Positions 17,742 to 27,176 of a stretch of 64,000 bases of DNA are shown here, piece after piece. A program made the position numbers and the translations under genes. The notes under the pieces are model-generated. The model did not search any database, had not been told where the DNA came from, and was given only the letters and a program-made list of their open reading frames with translations. Positions within the stretch are counted from its first letter, which is position 1. Every line of letters begins with the position of its first letter. This DNA comes from Thermodesulfobacteriota bacterium (GTDB lineage: Bacteria > Desulfobacterota > Desulfobacteria > Desulfobacterales > Desulfosudaceae): contig JBFMDX010000005.1 in the NCBI GenBank assembly GCA_040753795.1, forward strand, positions 1-64,000, read 5' to 3'.

Positions 17742-17800
17742 ATTATAAAAAAGATTGATTATCGATGTCTCGATGCCAACACTGTTGCCCGGGAGTACGC

Positions 17801-19129
17801 ATGAAAAAGGTTGTTCCCGTGTTACTGGTGATCCTGTTGCTGTGGATCAATGCCTATGCCGACCATCCTTCCGCGGATCCGTTTCCGACCTATCCCTGTA
17901 TCCGCTCCAATGTCGATTTCTGGCTGAAAATCTATACCCGCTACGACGTCACCGAAGGCGTTCTGCATGATAACACGGACCTGTCCATTATCTACGGTAT
18001 TATCCCCCTGGAGGACCCGAAAAATCCCGGAGCTTCAAAAATCAATGAGGACCGGATCGGACGCATCAAGGAAAAATACCAGGCGCTTCTGATCCGATTG
18101 GCCAAATCGCCCGTGCCGGTCTTCCCCGAGGACGAACGGATCATCAGCCTTATCGGCAAGGACGCCCCCCCCTCAAGATATCTGCAGGCCAGTGAACAGC
18201 TTCGCTGTCAGACCGGGCAGAAAAGCCGTTTCCTCTCCGGGCTGATCCGTTCCGGCCGTTATACGGATGAGTTCCGGAAAATTTTCATCAACCAGGGGCT
18301 TCCCGGAGACCTGGTTTATCTGGCCCATGTGGAATCTTCCTTTGATCTTCATGCCACCAGCAAGTGCGGCGCCGCTGGTATCTGGCAGTTCATGCCGGCC
18401 ACGGCCCGGAAATTCATGAAGGTCAACGACGCCCTTGACGAGCGGCGTGACCCGACGGTATCCACCCGGGCGGCGGCGGCGTTTTTAAAAGAAAATCATA
18501 AGCTGCTGGATTCATGGCCCCTGGCGCTGACCGCCTATAATCATGGAACCGGCAGCATGCTCAAAGCCAGAAAGCAAAGCGGCACCTATGACCGGATCTT
18601 CAAGGAATACCGCGGCCCGTCTTTTGGATTCGCGTCCCGCAATTTCTATCCCTGTTTTCTGGCCGCCCGGGAAGCCGCGAAGAACCATGAACGATATTTC
18701 GGCCGGGTGGAACTGGACCGCCCCATACCGACCAACACCCTGGTCATGCCGGGCTATGCCTACCTCAATCATGTGATCCGGAACCTGGGAGTGGATGAGG
18801 ACGTTATCCGGGAACTGAACCCGGCTTTGCGGCCCTCAATATACAGCGGGAAGAAATATGTCCCCAGCGGATATGCCCTGAAGATTCCGGCCGGGGGCAA
18901 GGAGATCTCTGCCGATATGATCGCCCGGATACCGGCCGGCACAACCCAGAAGCGTCAGGAACAGGACCGCATCCACGTGGTTAAAAAAGGGGATACCGTT
19001 TTCCGCATCGCCCGGATGCACAAGATCGACCCCACGGATTTGCTGGCCGCCAATAATCTTTCCCGCCAGGCCGTCATCCGCCCGGGGCAGAACCTGAAAA
19101 TCCCCGACTCCGCGATTTACGCCGATTAA
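17801..19129 (+). CDS. MltD-like membrane-bound lytic transglycosylase with LysM domain
   Basis: The gene encodes 442 residues from the ATG at 17801 (GGGAG five bases upstream); an earlier in-frame ATG lacks a ribosome site. It has an N-terminal signal peptide (MKKVVPVLLVILLLWINAYA), then an extended helical region, then an SLT family-1 catalytic domain with Glu178 in AHVESSFD and the conserved AAGIWQFMPATARKF and ALTAYNHG motifs. A C-terminal LysM domain (HVVKKGDTVFRIARMHKI...) binds peptidoglycan. It cleaves the MurNAc-GlcNAc bond with formation of an anhydro product during wall turnover. The lipobox of E. coli MltD is not seen. The stop overlaps the convergent DUF296 gene by four bases. 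Confidence 0.9.
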   Translation: MKKVVPVLLVILLLWINAYADHPSADPFPTYPCIRSNVDFWLKIYTRYDVTEGVLHDNTDLSIIYGIIPLEDPKNPGASKINEDRIGRIKEKYQALLIRLAKSPVPVFPEDERIISLIGKDAPPSRYLQASEQLRCQTGQKSRFLSGLIRSGRYTDEFRKIFINQGLPGDLVYLAHVESSFDLHATSKCGAAGIWQFMPATARKFMKVNDALDERRDPTVSTRAAAAFLKENHKLLDSWPLALTAYNHGTGSMLKARKQSGTYDRIFKEYRGPSFGFASRNFYPCFLAAREAAKNHERYFGRVELDRPIPTNTLVMPGYAYLNHVIRNLGVDEDVIRELNPALRPSIYSGKKYVPSGYALKIPAGGKEISADMIARIPAGTTQKRQEQDRIHVVKKGDTVFRIARMHKIDPTDLLAANNLSRQAVIRPGQNLKIPDSAIYAD

Positions 19130-19572
19130 TCCGGATTCAAAAGTTTAAACCCCAGGTCCGGTTCCAGCAGCCGCCGGGCGGGCGTGTCCAGCAGTTCCAG
19201 GACAATGATCTCCATGATCTGCCAGGTGGCGACACCGCTGCGGACGCAGCCTGTTATCGTATTCGTCTTCCGGCCGCAGGCCATGTGCATGTGCAGCAGG
19301 GGATTGCCGGCTTCGTCCGGAAAGATCGTGCCGACCCCGGCGATTTCATGCACATTGTCGAGGACCTGTTTCATGGGATTAACCGGGCGGGCGCATCCGT
19401 CTTCCGGTCCCACCACCAGGGTGCTGCCCCGGTCCGCTCCGCCGACGGCAATCAGGGCCGCCGCTTTTATCGTCTTTTCCCGGGCAAACTTTTCAATGAT
19501 CTCGTGTACGATTTCACCGTCTTCCAGGCGAATCACAAATATGCGGCCCTGCCGGGCTTCAGAAAACTTCAT
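19126..19572 (-). CDS. PPC/DUF296 domain protein
   Basis: The gene encodes 148 residues forming one PPC domain (Plant and Prokaryote Conserved, also DUF296). The conserved metal-site segment LLHMHMACGR and the flanking GVGTIFPDEAGNP are clear. In plants this domain follows an AT-hook; in bacteria it stands alone as a trimer with a bound metal and no proven function. No AT-hook or other DNA-binding motif is present here. It is convergent with, and overlaps by four bases, the MltD-like gene. Confidence 0.85.
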   Translation of the reverse strand: MKFSEARQGRIFVIRLEDGEIVHEIIEKFAREKTIKAAALIAVGGADRGSTLVVGPEDGCARPVNPMKQVLDNVHEIAGVGTIFPDEAGNPLLHMHMACGRKTNTITGCVRSGVATWQIMEIIVLELLDTPARRLLEPDLGFKLLNPD

Positions 19573-19847
19573 CGTTTTCTCCTTTAGACTGGTTATTATC
19601 TGAAGTCATGTTATCCGGTCATCCATAACACAAACCGTCCCCTGATCCGAACAGAAAAAACGATCCCCGTTGACCGGACCGATGATACCTGTTACATTAA
19701 TAACCAAAATCACGCACACGAACCCGGGGCCATCGCTTCTCGCGGAAAAGGGGGAATCCCGGACAATTGTCATTTTCAAGCCTCACTGAACCTGTTTCCC
19801 GATATGTTGCGGAAGATCTCAACATTTTTTTGCGAGGCTAAAAAACA
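19573..19847. promoter_or_regulatory. Divergent intergenic region between DUF296 and PAS kinase genes
   Basis: The region holds 275 bases without a recognisable gene. On the plus strand TTGACC followed 17 bases later by TACATT, about 160 bases before the kinase start, is a weak candidate promoter, which would leave a long leader. GCGAGG shortly before 19848 serves as ribosome site. Nothing else stands out. Confidence 0.4.
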
Positions 19848-20966
19848 ATGAAAACCTATTTTGCCGCGCCCGAGAAGACCAGCGGAAAAAACCTTGCCGC
19901 CGAAATCGAAATCGTCAGTCACGATCCGGTTGTTTCCGGGTTGCTGCACACCGTCAGCGGCCTGCTGGCCGTGCTGGACGATCACCGCCAGATTATCGCC
20001 CTTAACGATTCCTTTCTCAGACTGCTCGGCATTAACGACCCCGGGGAAGCCCTGGGTTTGCGACCCGGCGAAGCGGTCCGCTGCGTTCACGCGCACGATG
20101 AACCTTCCGGATGCGGGACCACCCCGTTCTGTTCAACATGCGGCGCAGCCATTGCCATCGTTTCCAGCCTGGAGCGGGGCCTGCCGGTAGAAAAAATCTG
20201 TGCCCTGTCGACCATCCGTGACGGCAAGGAGATGGACCTGGCCCTGCTGGTCCGATCCCATCCGATTCGAATAAACCGGAAAAACTTTCTGCTGCTGTTT
20301 ATTCAGGACATCACCCGGCAGCAGCAGCGGGCGGCCCTGGAACGGACCTTTTTCCACGATATCAATAATATGCTAACCATGATCGTGGGCGCGAGCGAAT
20401 TGCTGATCCGCAAGCATCCTTCGGATCTTGCCGAAACCGTTCATCGGGCCGCCCTGCGGTTGATGGATGAGATGGCCGTACAGCGCTTCCTGTCTCAAAG
20501 CGAAAATTGGGATTATCCGCTCAAAGCCCGTGATATCACCATTTCTCAGATCTTTTCGGAACTTCATTCGTTTTTTTCAGGACATCCGGTTGCCCGGAAT
20601 AAACGGATCGATTTCCCGCGGGACGCTGATGAAAATGTTTTGCGCACGGACATTTCTCTTCTTTTACGCGTCTTGTGCAACATGATCATCAACGCCCTGG
20701 AAGCCACCGGAGAAAACGGCCTTGTCAAGGTATGGATGACGCCAGAGGAGCGTGAGATCTCTTTTCATGTTTGGAACGACCGGCACATTCCGAAGGAAGT
20801 GGCCCTGCGGATATTTCAGCGGAACTTCAGTACAAAAGAGCAGACCGGCCGGGGGATCGGCACCTATTCCATGAAACTGTTCGGCGAAAAGCTTCTCGGC
20901 GGCCGGGTGAATTTCACCACCTCGGAATCCGACGGCACGACCTTCACCTTTGCCTGCCCCAGGTAA
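19848..20966 (+). CDS. Soluble PAS-domain sensor histidine kinase with Cys cluster
   Basis: The gene encodes 372 residues with no membrane segment. A PAS domain occupies about 27-155 and carries an insertion with Cys79, His81, Cys89, Cys95 and Cys98 (RCVHAH...GCGTTPFCSTCGA), a pattern seen in PAS kinases of anaerobic deltaproteobacteria that suggests a metal or thiol sensor. The phosphoacceptor is His170 in FFHDINNML. The HATPase part has NMIINALEAT, a weakened second box and GRGIGTYSMKLFGEKLLGG. No response regulator lies beside it, so its partner is elsewhere. Confidence 0.85.
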   Translation: MKTYFAAPEKTSGKNLAAEIEIVSHDPVVSGLLHTVSGLLAVLDDHRQIIALNDSFLRLLGINDPGEALGLRPGEAVRCVHAHDEPSGCGTTPFCSTCGAAIAIVSSLERGLPVEKICALSTIRDGKEMDLALLVRSHPIRINRKNFLLLFIQDITRQQQRAALERTFFHDINNMLTMIVGASELLIRKHPSDLAETVHRAALRLMDEMAVQRFLSQSENWDYPLKARDITISQIFSELHSFFSGHPVARNKRIDFPRDADENVLRTDISLLLRVLCNMIINALEATGENGLVKVWMTPEEREISFHVWNDRHIPKEVALRIFQRNFSTKEQTGRGIGTYSMKLFGEKLLGGRVNFTTSESDGTTFTFACPR

Positions 20967-20971
20967 AGCCG

Positions 20972-22819
20972 TCAATCCATATGCCGCTCGATTTCGTAAA
21001 GAAAACGGCTGCGGCGGTTGAACTGTCCCTTGCGGTATTCGGTTGAGGTAAAATAGAGAAACCGCTCGGCTCGTGTCATGGCCACATACATCAGCCGCCG
21101 CTCCTCCTGAAGGTCATCAGCGCTTTCCAGGGACTTCCAGTGAGGAAAAAGGTTCTCCTCGCATCCGGCCACGAATACGGCCTTGAACTCCAGGCCCTTG
21201 GCGGCGTGAATGGTGGAAAGGTTGACGCCGGCCTTCCCTTCTTCGTCCTCCTTGTCTTCCCTGATGAGAGATGCCTCTTCCAGATACTCCAGCAATGATT
21301 CCTTGCGGGAGGCGGCGTAAACCAGCTGTTCGATATTTTCAATACGGGTGGTGTAGTCCATGGAGTTGGCGTCGGCATACTGTTTGATATAATCCATGTA
21401 TCGGATCCGGTCGATGACCGCTTCAATGGCCCGGTCCGGTTTCATGGACCGGATGTCATCCAGCAGGCCCAGAACGTCCTTGAGCCCGTTGTAGAGTTTG
21501 CCGGAAAGAAGCTTTTGGGAAACGGCCTGGCGGGCCGCGTCCTGAAGGCCCATATCGCCGGTCCTCAATTTCATGACAGAGGCCAGGGCCTTGGGACCGA
21601 TGCCGCGGCGGGGGGTGTTGACGATCCGCTCAAAGGCGGTGTTGTCTTTGGGAAAGACCGCGGCCAGTAGATAGCTGTTGATATCCATGATTTCCTTACG
21701 GTCGAAAAAGCCCCGGTCGCCCAGCAGATGATAGGGGATGCGGGCCTCCCTCAAGCCGTGTTCAAAAAAAAGGGAAGTGAACTTGGTCCGGTAAAGCACC
21801 GCCATATCGGTGAACTCCACTCCGGCCCGGTGGAGGGCATGGATCTTGTCGGCCACCCATTCGGCCTCCTCTTCTTCGTTGATGAATTCATGGCATTCCA
21901 CCACGCCGCCGGTCCGGTCGGAAAAGCAGGTTTTGTCCATCCGGCCGGCGTTGTGTTCGATCAGGTGATTGGCCAGCTTGACGATCTCATCCGCGGAACG
22001 GAAATTCTGCTCCAGCCGGAAAATTCTGGCCCCGGCATAGCGTCGTTCAAAAGAAAGGAAATGGGTGATGTTGCTCCCCCGGAAGGAATAGATGGCCTGC
22101 CAGTCATCGCCCACGCAGAACAGGTTGTCTCCCCGGCAGAGCAGACCGGTCAGTTCTTCCTGAATATTGTTGGTGTCCTGGTACTCATCCACCAGAATAT
22201 AGTCAAACCGATCCTGATACTGGCGCCGCACATCAGGAAACTGTTTCAGCAGGTCCCGGGTCAGCAGCAGGATATTGTCAAAATCAACCGCGTTGCGGGA
22301 TTTCAGCGCGGCCTCGTACAATGTAAACACATCCGCCAGCGGGGCATAAGACAGATAAGGTTTGGCGTCAAAACAACTCAAGGGGTCACCGGAATTTTTT
22401 GCCCGGGAAATCTCGGCCATGACGGCCGGCGCCATCTTGATGTCCAGATTCAGTTCGCGGAGGACTTCCTTGAAGGTCTCCCGCTGATGATAGGCGTCAT
22501 AGATCTGCAGGGGCGGGGTGTATCCCAGCAGCGCGCAATGGGTACTCAGAATACGGAAACAGGCGCTGTGGTAAGTCCGGACCCAGGGATAACGGCTTTC
22601 CGGAATCCCGGTCATTGAAAGCAGCCGGCTTTTCATCTCGTCGGCGGCCTTGTTGGTAAAGGTAATAGCCAGAATGCGTTCGGGCGGGCAGCCGCCGGAC
22701 ACCAGGTGGGCGATCTTGGCGGTCAGGGTCCGGGTCTTGCCGGACCCCGCCCCGGCGGTTACCAGGGCGGGTGAGCCGCTGTGAAAAACGGCCTCCTGCT
22801 GCTGTCGGGTCAGTTTCAT
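20972..22819 (-). CDS. UvrD/Rep-family superfamily-1 DNA helicase
   Basis: The gene encodes 615 residues. It starts with the Q-motif and Walker A of UvrD/Rep/PcrA (LTRQQQEAVFHSGSP, TAGAGSGKTRT), then motif Ia (ILAITFTNKAADEM), motif II (ILVDEYQDTN), motif III (VGDDWQAIYSFRGS), motif IV (FRLEQNFRS), motif V (VNLSTIHAAKGLEFKAVFV) and motif VI (EERRLMYVAMTRA). It would unwind DNA 3' to 5' in repair or replication restart. It is about 100 residues shorter than typical UvrD because the C-terminal tail is missing, nearer to Rep-like variants. It follows the debranching enzyme gene by only four bases, an unexpected pairing. Confidence 0.88.
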   Translation of the reverse strand: MKLTRQQQEAVFHSGSPALVTAGAGSGKTRTLTAKIAHLVSGGCPPERILAITFTNKAADEMKSRLLSMTGIPESRYPWVRTYHSACFRILSTHCALLGYTPPLQIYDAYHQRETFKEVLRELNLDIKMAPAVMAEISRAKNSGDPLSCFDAKPYLSYAPLADVFTLYEAALKSRNAVDFDNILLLTRDLLKQFPDVRRQYQDRFDYILVDEYQDTNNIQEELTGLLCRGDNLFCVGDDWQAIYSFRGSNITHFLSFERRYAGARIFRLEQNFRSADEIVKLANHLIEHNAGRMDKTCFSDRTGGVVECHEFINEEEEAEWVADKIHALHRAGVEFTDMAVLYRTKFTSLFFEHGLREARIPYHLLGDRGFFDRKEIMDINSYLLAAVFPKDNTAFERIVNTPRRGIGPKALASVMKLRTGDMGLQDAARQAVSQKLLSGKLYNGLKDVLGLLDDIRSMKPDRAIEAVIDRIRYMDYIKQYADANSMDYTTRIENIEQLVYAASRKESLLEYLEEASLIREDKEDEEGKAGVNLSTIHAAKGLEFKAVFVAGCEENLFPHWKSLESADDLQEERRLMYVAMTRAERFLYFTSTEYRKGQFNRRSRFLYEIERHMD

Positions 22820-22823
22820 TATT

Positions 22824-25800
22824 TTACGCTTTCAACAATTCCCAGACCCGGACCAGCTCACTCAAGCCCCAGGCCTGCGCGTCACATCCCCGGGGCGTGT
22901 GCGGATAATCTCCATCAACGATTTCGGGTAAATGGCCGGCACAACCACAAACCGCCAGTTCCAGACTCGCCGCCAGCAGGGCCCGGGCGGTCCCGTTTCC
23001 GCCGGGGCCATAAAGAATGGACCAGGCTTCACAGAAAAGGGGATACATCCAGGTCCAGGCAGTACCGTTATGATAAGCCGGTTTACGACTGGTATCTTCG
23101 TCACCCCGGTATTTCCCCTGATACGGATGAATGGGATCGTTCAACACACGGCCCTGATGTTCGATCCGGATGGGATAAGCGACCGGCAGGTCGGCCAGGC
23201 TGCGAATGGCACCGGGAACCAGCAGGGTCCGGCAGGCCTCCAGTATTTTCCTGGCCAGAGGCTCATCGGTAACCGCGCCCAGGGTCAGGGCCAGGAGCTG
23301 GTTGGGCCGCAGCGCGTCATCGGCCCTGGCCTGGCGGGCGGACTGACCGGGATCGGCGTGCAGGCAATCGGACAGGTAGCCGTTTTCAAGGACAAACAGA
23401 TCCATGATGGATTGCCTGACCTGTCCGGCCATGGCACGCCAGCGCTCTTTTCCCGTATTATCGATATCGGACAGGAGCGTCAGGGCGGCATGCCATAAGG
23501 CCTGAATTTCGATGCAGTACCCCTGCCGCGGGGTGCAGGCCGGGAAATTCGTATCCATCCAGGTAAAATGCTTGGGACTGAAAACAAGTCCCGTCTCCTT
23601 GTCGACGTGAATTTTGTTGTAGGTTCCCCGGAGGTAACCCTCGGCAATGGACCGGAGAATGTCACGGATGGTTCTGTCGCCGCAGGATTCATCCAGAAAA
23701 GCCGTGGAAGATTCCGCCCGGACCATGTCGGCGCAGGCGGTGAAAAACCACAGGGGCGCGTCGGAGGTGTCCCGGTTGTGGGCATCGTTGCCGAGGATCA
23801 TGTTGGGCAGGGTGCCGTCACTCTCAAACCGGCCGAACTGCCTGATCACCGCCCGGGCATCGGTCGTCATTCCCGCCGCGATCAGCCCCCTTACGGCGAT
23901 GAGCGAATCCCTGCCCCAGTCCAGAAACCAGGGATAACCGGCGATAATGGATTTCAACTCCCCCCGGTTGACCACATAATGGTTCAGGTTGGCGGACAGC
24001 AGTGACAGCGGCGTTTGCGGATTACCGTCTCCGGAGCGGTCGGTCCGGGCGTGAGGCGGCGTTTTTTTCCGCGGCGATCCTCCGGACGGCCCGTTGACGA
24101 CGGCAGCCAGTTCCACCGTGTCGCCACCCTGCAATAAAATTGAAAAATAACCGGGGCTGAAAAGATCGGAATGTCCGTCCATGCCCCGCTCGGCGTCCAT
24201 GGGGTGTTGAACCATATACTGCCATTCCGGTTCCCGGATAAACCGGCCGCTTGAGGCGCTGAAGCGCAGCTGCCGCGAAACATCCGGGGCAAAAACAAAT
24301 CCGTTCGCCTCCGGACGCACGGCATTGGGCCAGGAATATTCCGGACCGGTATAGGCCTTGGTGATATAATGAAAATTCCGGTCCTCAATATCCGGTCGCA
24401 GTATCAATTGAATACCGATATGATCATCCAGGCCGCCGGGCGTGCCGTTCATTTTTTCCCGGGTAAAACGAAGACAGACGGCATTGTCTTCCGGGTCCAT
24501 CCGGACGTCGACGGTCACGTCGATCCGTTCGCCCTGGCCGGTGGGAATCCTGAAGCGCCAGACCCCGTGATCGCCCTCTACCTGAAAGGTATCCAGGCAG
24601 TCAAAACAGATTTCCTGGGAATAGCCCTGATACACCGTCCAGCCCCGGCAGCGGGTGAACATGATCCAGCGGTCTTCCGGGAAATCGGGGTTGAGATTGG
24701 CCGCCAGCAGGGCGTCGTATTTTGAATCAAGCTGCCCCCACAGGGCATGGGCCCGGAGCATCCCGCCCCGGCGATTGGTGCCGAGCAGCAGCGGGGTCAG
24801 GGTTTTGACGTCATGGCGGCTGTAACACGTTTTCAGGCAGGCCGTGTCCGGATCCGGAAGAAATAAAAGCGGAGCCTGGATATGGCGATACCCGTCAGCG
24901 GCATACACGGTCAGTTCCAGGTACCGGTGACAGGCTGAAAACGGCGTCTCCTGAGGCCGAAACAGCACAAACCAGGTTCCGTCCGACGCGGGAAGGCTCT
25001 CATCAAAGGACCACACCTGTCCTTCGCCATTGGGCTTATCGATAATCATGGCACGGAACGGCGCCTCGGCCAGGACCATCAGAAAATGCCCGGGAGGGAT
25101 CATGACCTCCCGGTTCAGGTCATGAGACCAGCGCCACGGGACGACGCGGCTCTCGCCGGAAGCCGGGTTCAGGCAGCGGCAGTACTCTTCCGGGTTTGCC
25201 TTCAGCCGGTCGGCGGCGGCGTCAAAATCAACGCCGGTCACATCACCGGTCCCGTGATAATGGCAATAAATCTCCATGGCCCGGGCCCGGAACCGCTGCC
25301 GTAACAGCCGTTCGGGTATCGCCGGGAAATCCCGGGAATCATCGGCCAGATCCAAATCCTCCGGTTCGGTCGACAGGCAGCAGACCTCACCGGGACTCAG
25401 ATCGCAGCCGGGCAGACCGTCAATCCGGGTAACGGCCACCTCTTTCCCGGTCAGAAGATCGACGGTTCCGGATTCCGGCATATCCGCCACCGGCTCCCAG
25501 GACGATCGTACGGGTCTTTCGTCATCCAGGTTGACGGTGATCAGCAGCTTTTTACCGGTAGGGAGATGATGCCGCAGGAGAACGATATGGTTGCCTCCTC
25601 CCGCCTGGACCAGTCGCAGGGAAACGGCGTCGGAAAAGGCCGGATGGTTCTTGAGCAGAACCGTCAGGCGGCGGATAAAGTCGATCTGGTTATCAGCAGC
25701 GCCCCAGTTCAGTGAAACCGCTTCGTGGACATCAATCTTTTCGGTGGCGAACCATTCCACGCCGTTGGCGAATCCGAAGCCTCCCTGAACGGAAGTAAGG

Positions 25801-27110
25801 GCGCAAAGCGCGGTCCGCATCCGGGCGTAAATTCTGGAACGGGCGGCCAGACGGCTGTTGTCGTGGGTCTCGGCAAAATGGATGGTCAGTCCGTCGCTGC
25901 CGGATATATCGATGGCGCCGGGCAGATACTGCCCGATCTGATCCCGGTCGTAACTCTGAAACAGTTCGGAATAGGCCCAGTTGAAATTGGCCAGGTTCAG
26001 GATATCCCGGGTAACGGAAATCTTTCCGCCCAGTCCTTCCAGAAAGAAAATCGTTCGCGGAAACTGCTGCCGGACGATGGCGACGATATAGGTCCAGGCC
26101 GGTACGGGGATCATGTATCCGGCATCGCACCGGAACCCGTCGACTCCCCGGCGGCACCAGGCCAGAAACACCCGGGCGATGTACTGCCACAAGTCCCTCC
26201 GGGAATAGTTCAGGCTGGTCAGATCCATCCATTTGACGCCCCAGGCGCCCGGCACATGGATTTCACCATCCTCGCTCCGCACCAGCCAGTGCGGATGGGT
26301 CTCATGCAGGTTAGCGGCCCAGCCCATGTGATTCACGGCGATATCGAGAATAATTTTAGCGTGGCGGGCATGGACGGCGTCCACCAACTCGGTAAACTGT
26401 TCCAAAGGCGTCTTGGTGGGATCAAATTCCGCCAGGGCCGGATCCACCCCGGTAAAATTCAAAGCCGCGTAAGGGCTGCCGAACCGGCCCATGCGGCCGT
26501 AAGTCGTGGGCGTAGGATGAATCGGCAGGAGGTGAAGAAAACGGCAGCCCAGGCGACCGATTATAAAATCCAGTTCCCTGATCAGATCGCGGAAAGTTCC
26601 CGAACGGGGAATTACCGAATACTCCTTGCCATCGAGCTTGCGGATGCACTCGGCCTCGTCGGGCGAAGGGCCGTGTTGACCGGCACGGTTGGGACCGAAC
26701 TGGCGGACAAAGGCGTTATAAATGATGTTGGCGCAGCAGGTATCGGCCGGTTCCACGTTGACCACGACGTTGGGACCTTCCGGCCAGGTGGGACGAATGG
26801 CGCCCGTTTCCATGAAAAAGCATTTAGCCTCAAAATGGCCGACCTGGGCCAGCGGCAGGGTCACCTGAAAGCGGTACTCATCAACGCGGCGCATGGGGAT
26901 GTCAAACCATTCCGCGCCCAGGGGAGGGATATCATCTTCGATATGACGCACCACGCTTTCCCGGGTGCCGAAGGCCTGACCGATATTGGTCCGCAGCCAG
27001 GCATACCCGTCTATCCTTCCGGAAACCGAAATGGAAAAAACAACGGTATCCCCGCGGAATTTAATCATCCGGGTGCCTGGTGCCGGGGTTTGAATGACGG
27101 TGTAGTACAT
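22824..27110 (-). CDS. Bifunctional glycogen debranching enzyme (GH13 glucanotransferase + GH133 amylo-1,6-glucosidase)
   Basis: The gene encodes 1428 residues, the length and order of the eukaryotic AGL-type enzyme rather than the shorter bacterial GlgX or archaeal GDE. The N-terminal half is a GH13 barrel: DIAVNHMG (region I), GFRCDAGYM with the nucleophile Asp (II), FFLEGLGG with the acid/base Glu (III) and FAETHDNSR (IV). This half transfers maltooligosyl units. The C-terminal half has the six-hairpin glucosidase signatures YPWFLDWGRDSLIAVRGL and YHNGTAWTWMYPLF, which hydrolyse the remaining alpha-1,6 glucose. A beta-rich middle region links them. AAGGGG lies upstream of the ATG at 27110. 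Glycogen is a common storage polymer in sulfate reducers. Confidence 0.9.
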   Translation of the reverse strand: MYYTVIQTPAPGTRMIKFRGDTVVFSISVSGRIDGYAWLRTNIGQAFGTRESVVRHIEDDIPPLGAEWFDIPMRRVDEYRFQVTLPLAQVGHFEAKCFFMETGAIRPTWPEGPNVVVNVEPADTCCANIIYNAFVRQFGPNRAGQHGPSPDEAECIRKLDGKEYSVIPRSGTFRDLIRELDFIIGRLGCRFLHLLPIHPTPTTYGRMGRFGSPYAALNFTGVDPALAEFDPTKTPLEQFTELVDAVHARHAKIILDIAVNHMGWAANLHETHPHWLVRSEDGEIHVPGAWGVKWMDLTSLNYSRRDLWQYIARVFLAWCRRGVDGFRCDAGYMIPVPAWTYIVAIVRQQFPRTIFFLEGLGGKISVTRDILNLANFNWAYSELFQSYDRDQIGQYLPGAIDISGSDGLTIHFAETHDNSRLAARSRIYARMRTALCALTSVQGGFGFANGVEWFATEKIDVHEAVSLNWGAADNQIDFIRRLTVLLKNHPAFSDAVSLRLVQAGGGNHIVLLRHHLPTGKKLLITVNLDDERPVRSSWEPVADMPESGTVDLLTGKEVAVTRIDGLPGCDLSPGEVCCLSTEPEDLDLADDSRDFPAIPERLLRQRFRARAMEIYCHYHGTGDVTGVDFDAAADRLKANPEEYCRCLNPASGESRVVPWRWSHDLNREVMIPPGHFLMVLAEAPFRAMIIDKPNGEGQVWSFDESLPASDGTWFVLFRPQETPFSACHRYLELTVYAADGYRHIQAPLLFLPDPDTACLKTCYSRHDVKTLTPLLLGTNRRGGMLRAHALWGQLDSKYDALLAANLNPDFPEDRWIMFTRCRGWTVYQGYSQEICFDCLDTFQVEGDHGVWRFRIPTGQGERIDVTVDVRMDPEDNAVCLRFTREKMNGTPGGLDDHIGIQLILRPDIEDRNFHYITKAYTGPEYSWPNAVRPEANGFVFAPDVSRQLRFSASSGRFIREPEWQYMVQHPMDAERGMDGHSDLFSPGYFSILLQGGDTVELAAVVNGPSGGSPRKKTPPHARTDRSGDGNPQTPLSLLSANLNHYVVNRGELKSIIAGYPWFLDWGRDSLIAVRGLIAAGMTTDARAVIRQFGRFESDGTLPNMILGNDAHNRDTSDAPLWFFTACADMVRAESSTAFLDESCGDRTIRDILRSIAEGYLRGTYNKIHVDKETGLVFSPKHFTWMDTNFPACTPRQGYCIEIQALWHAALTLLSDIDNTGKERWRAMAGQVRQSIMDLFVLENGYLSDCLHADPGQSARQARADDALRPNQLLALTLGAVTDEPLARKILEACRTLLVPGAIRSLADLPVAYPIRIEHQGRVLNDPIHPYQGKYRGDEDTSRKPAYHNGTAWTWMYPLFCEAWSILYGPGGNGTARALLAASLELAVCGCAGHLPEIVDGDYPHTPRGCDAQAWGLSELVRVWELLKA

Positions 27111-27176
27111 CTTTTTAATTATCCCCTTTACCTCTTTCCCTTGAACCCTGCGCCATGAACCCTTGCCCCCTCGCCC

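Noticed and set aside
25725-27158. Plus-strand open frame of 477 codons opposite the debranching enzyme
   Set aside because: No family features and no ribosome site. It mirrors the GH13 coding sequence.
27111-27176. Repeated CTTGAACCC / CTTGCCCCC-like sequence taken as a mobile element
   Set aside because: It is only about 60 bases of low-complexity intergenic sequence, without inverted ends or a transposase.
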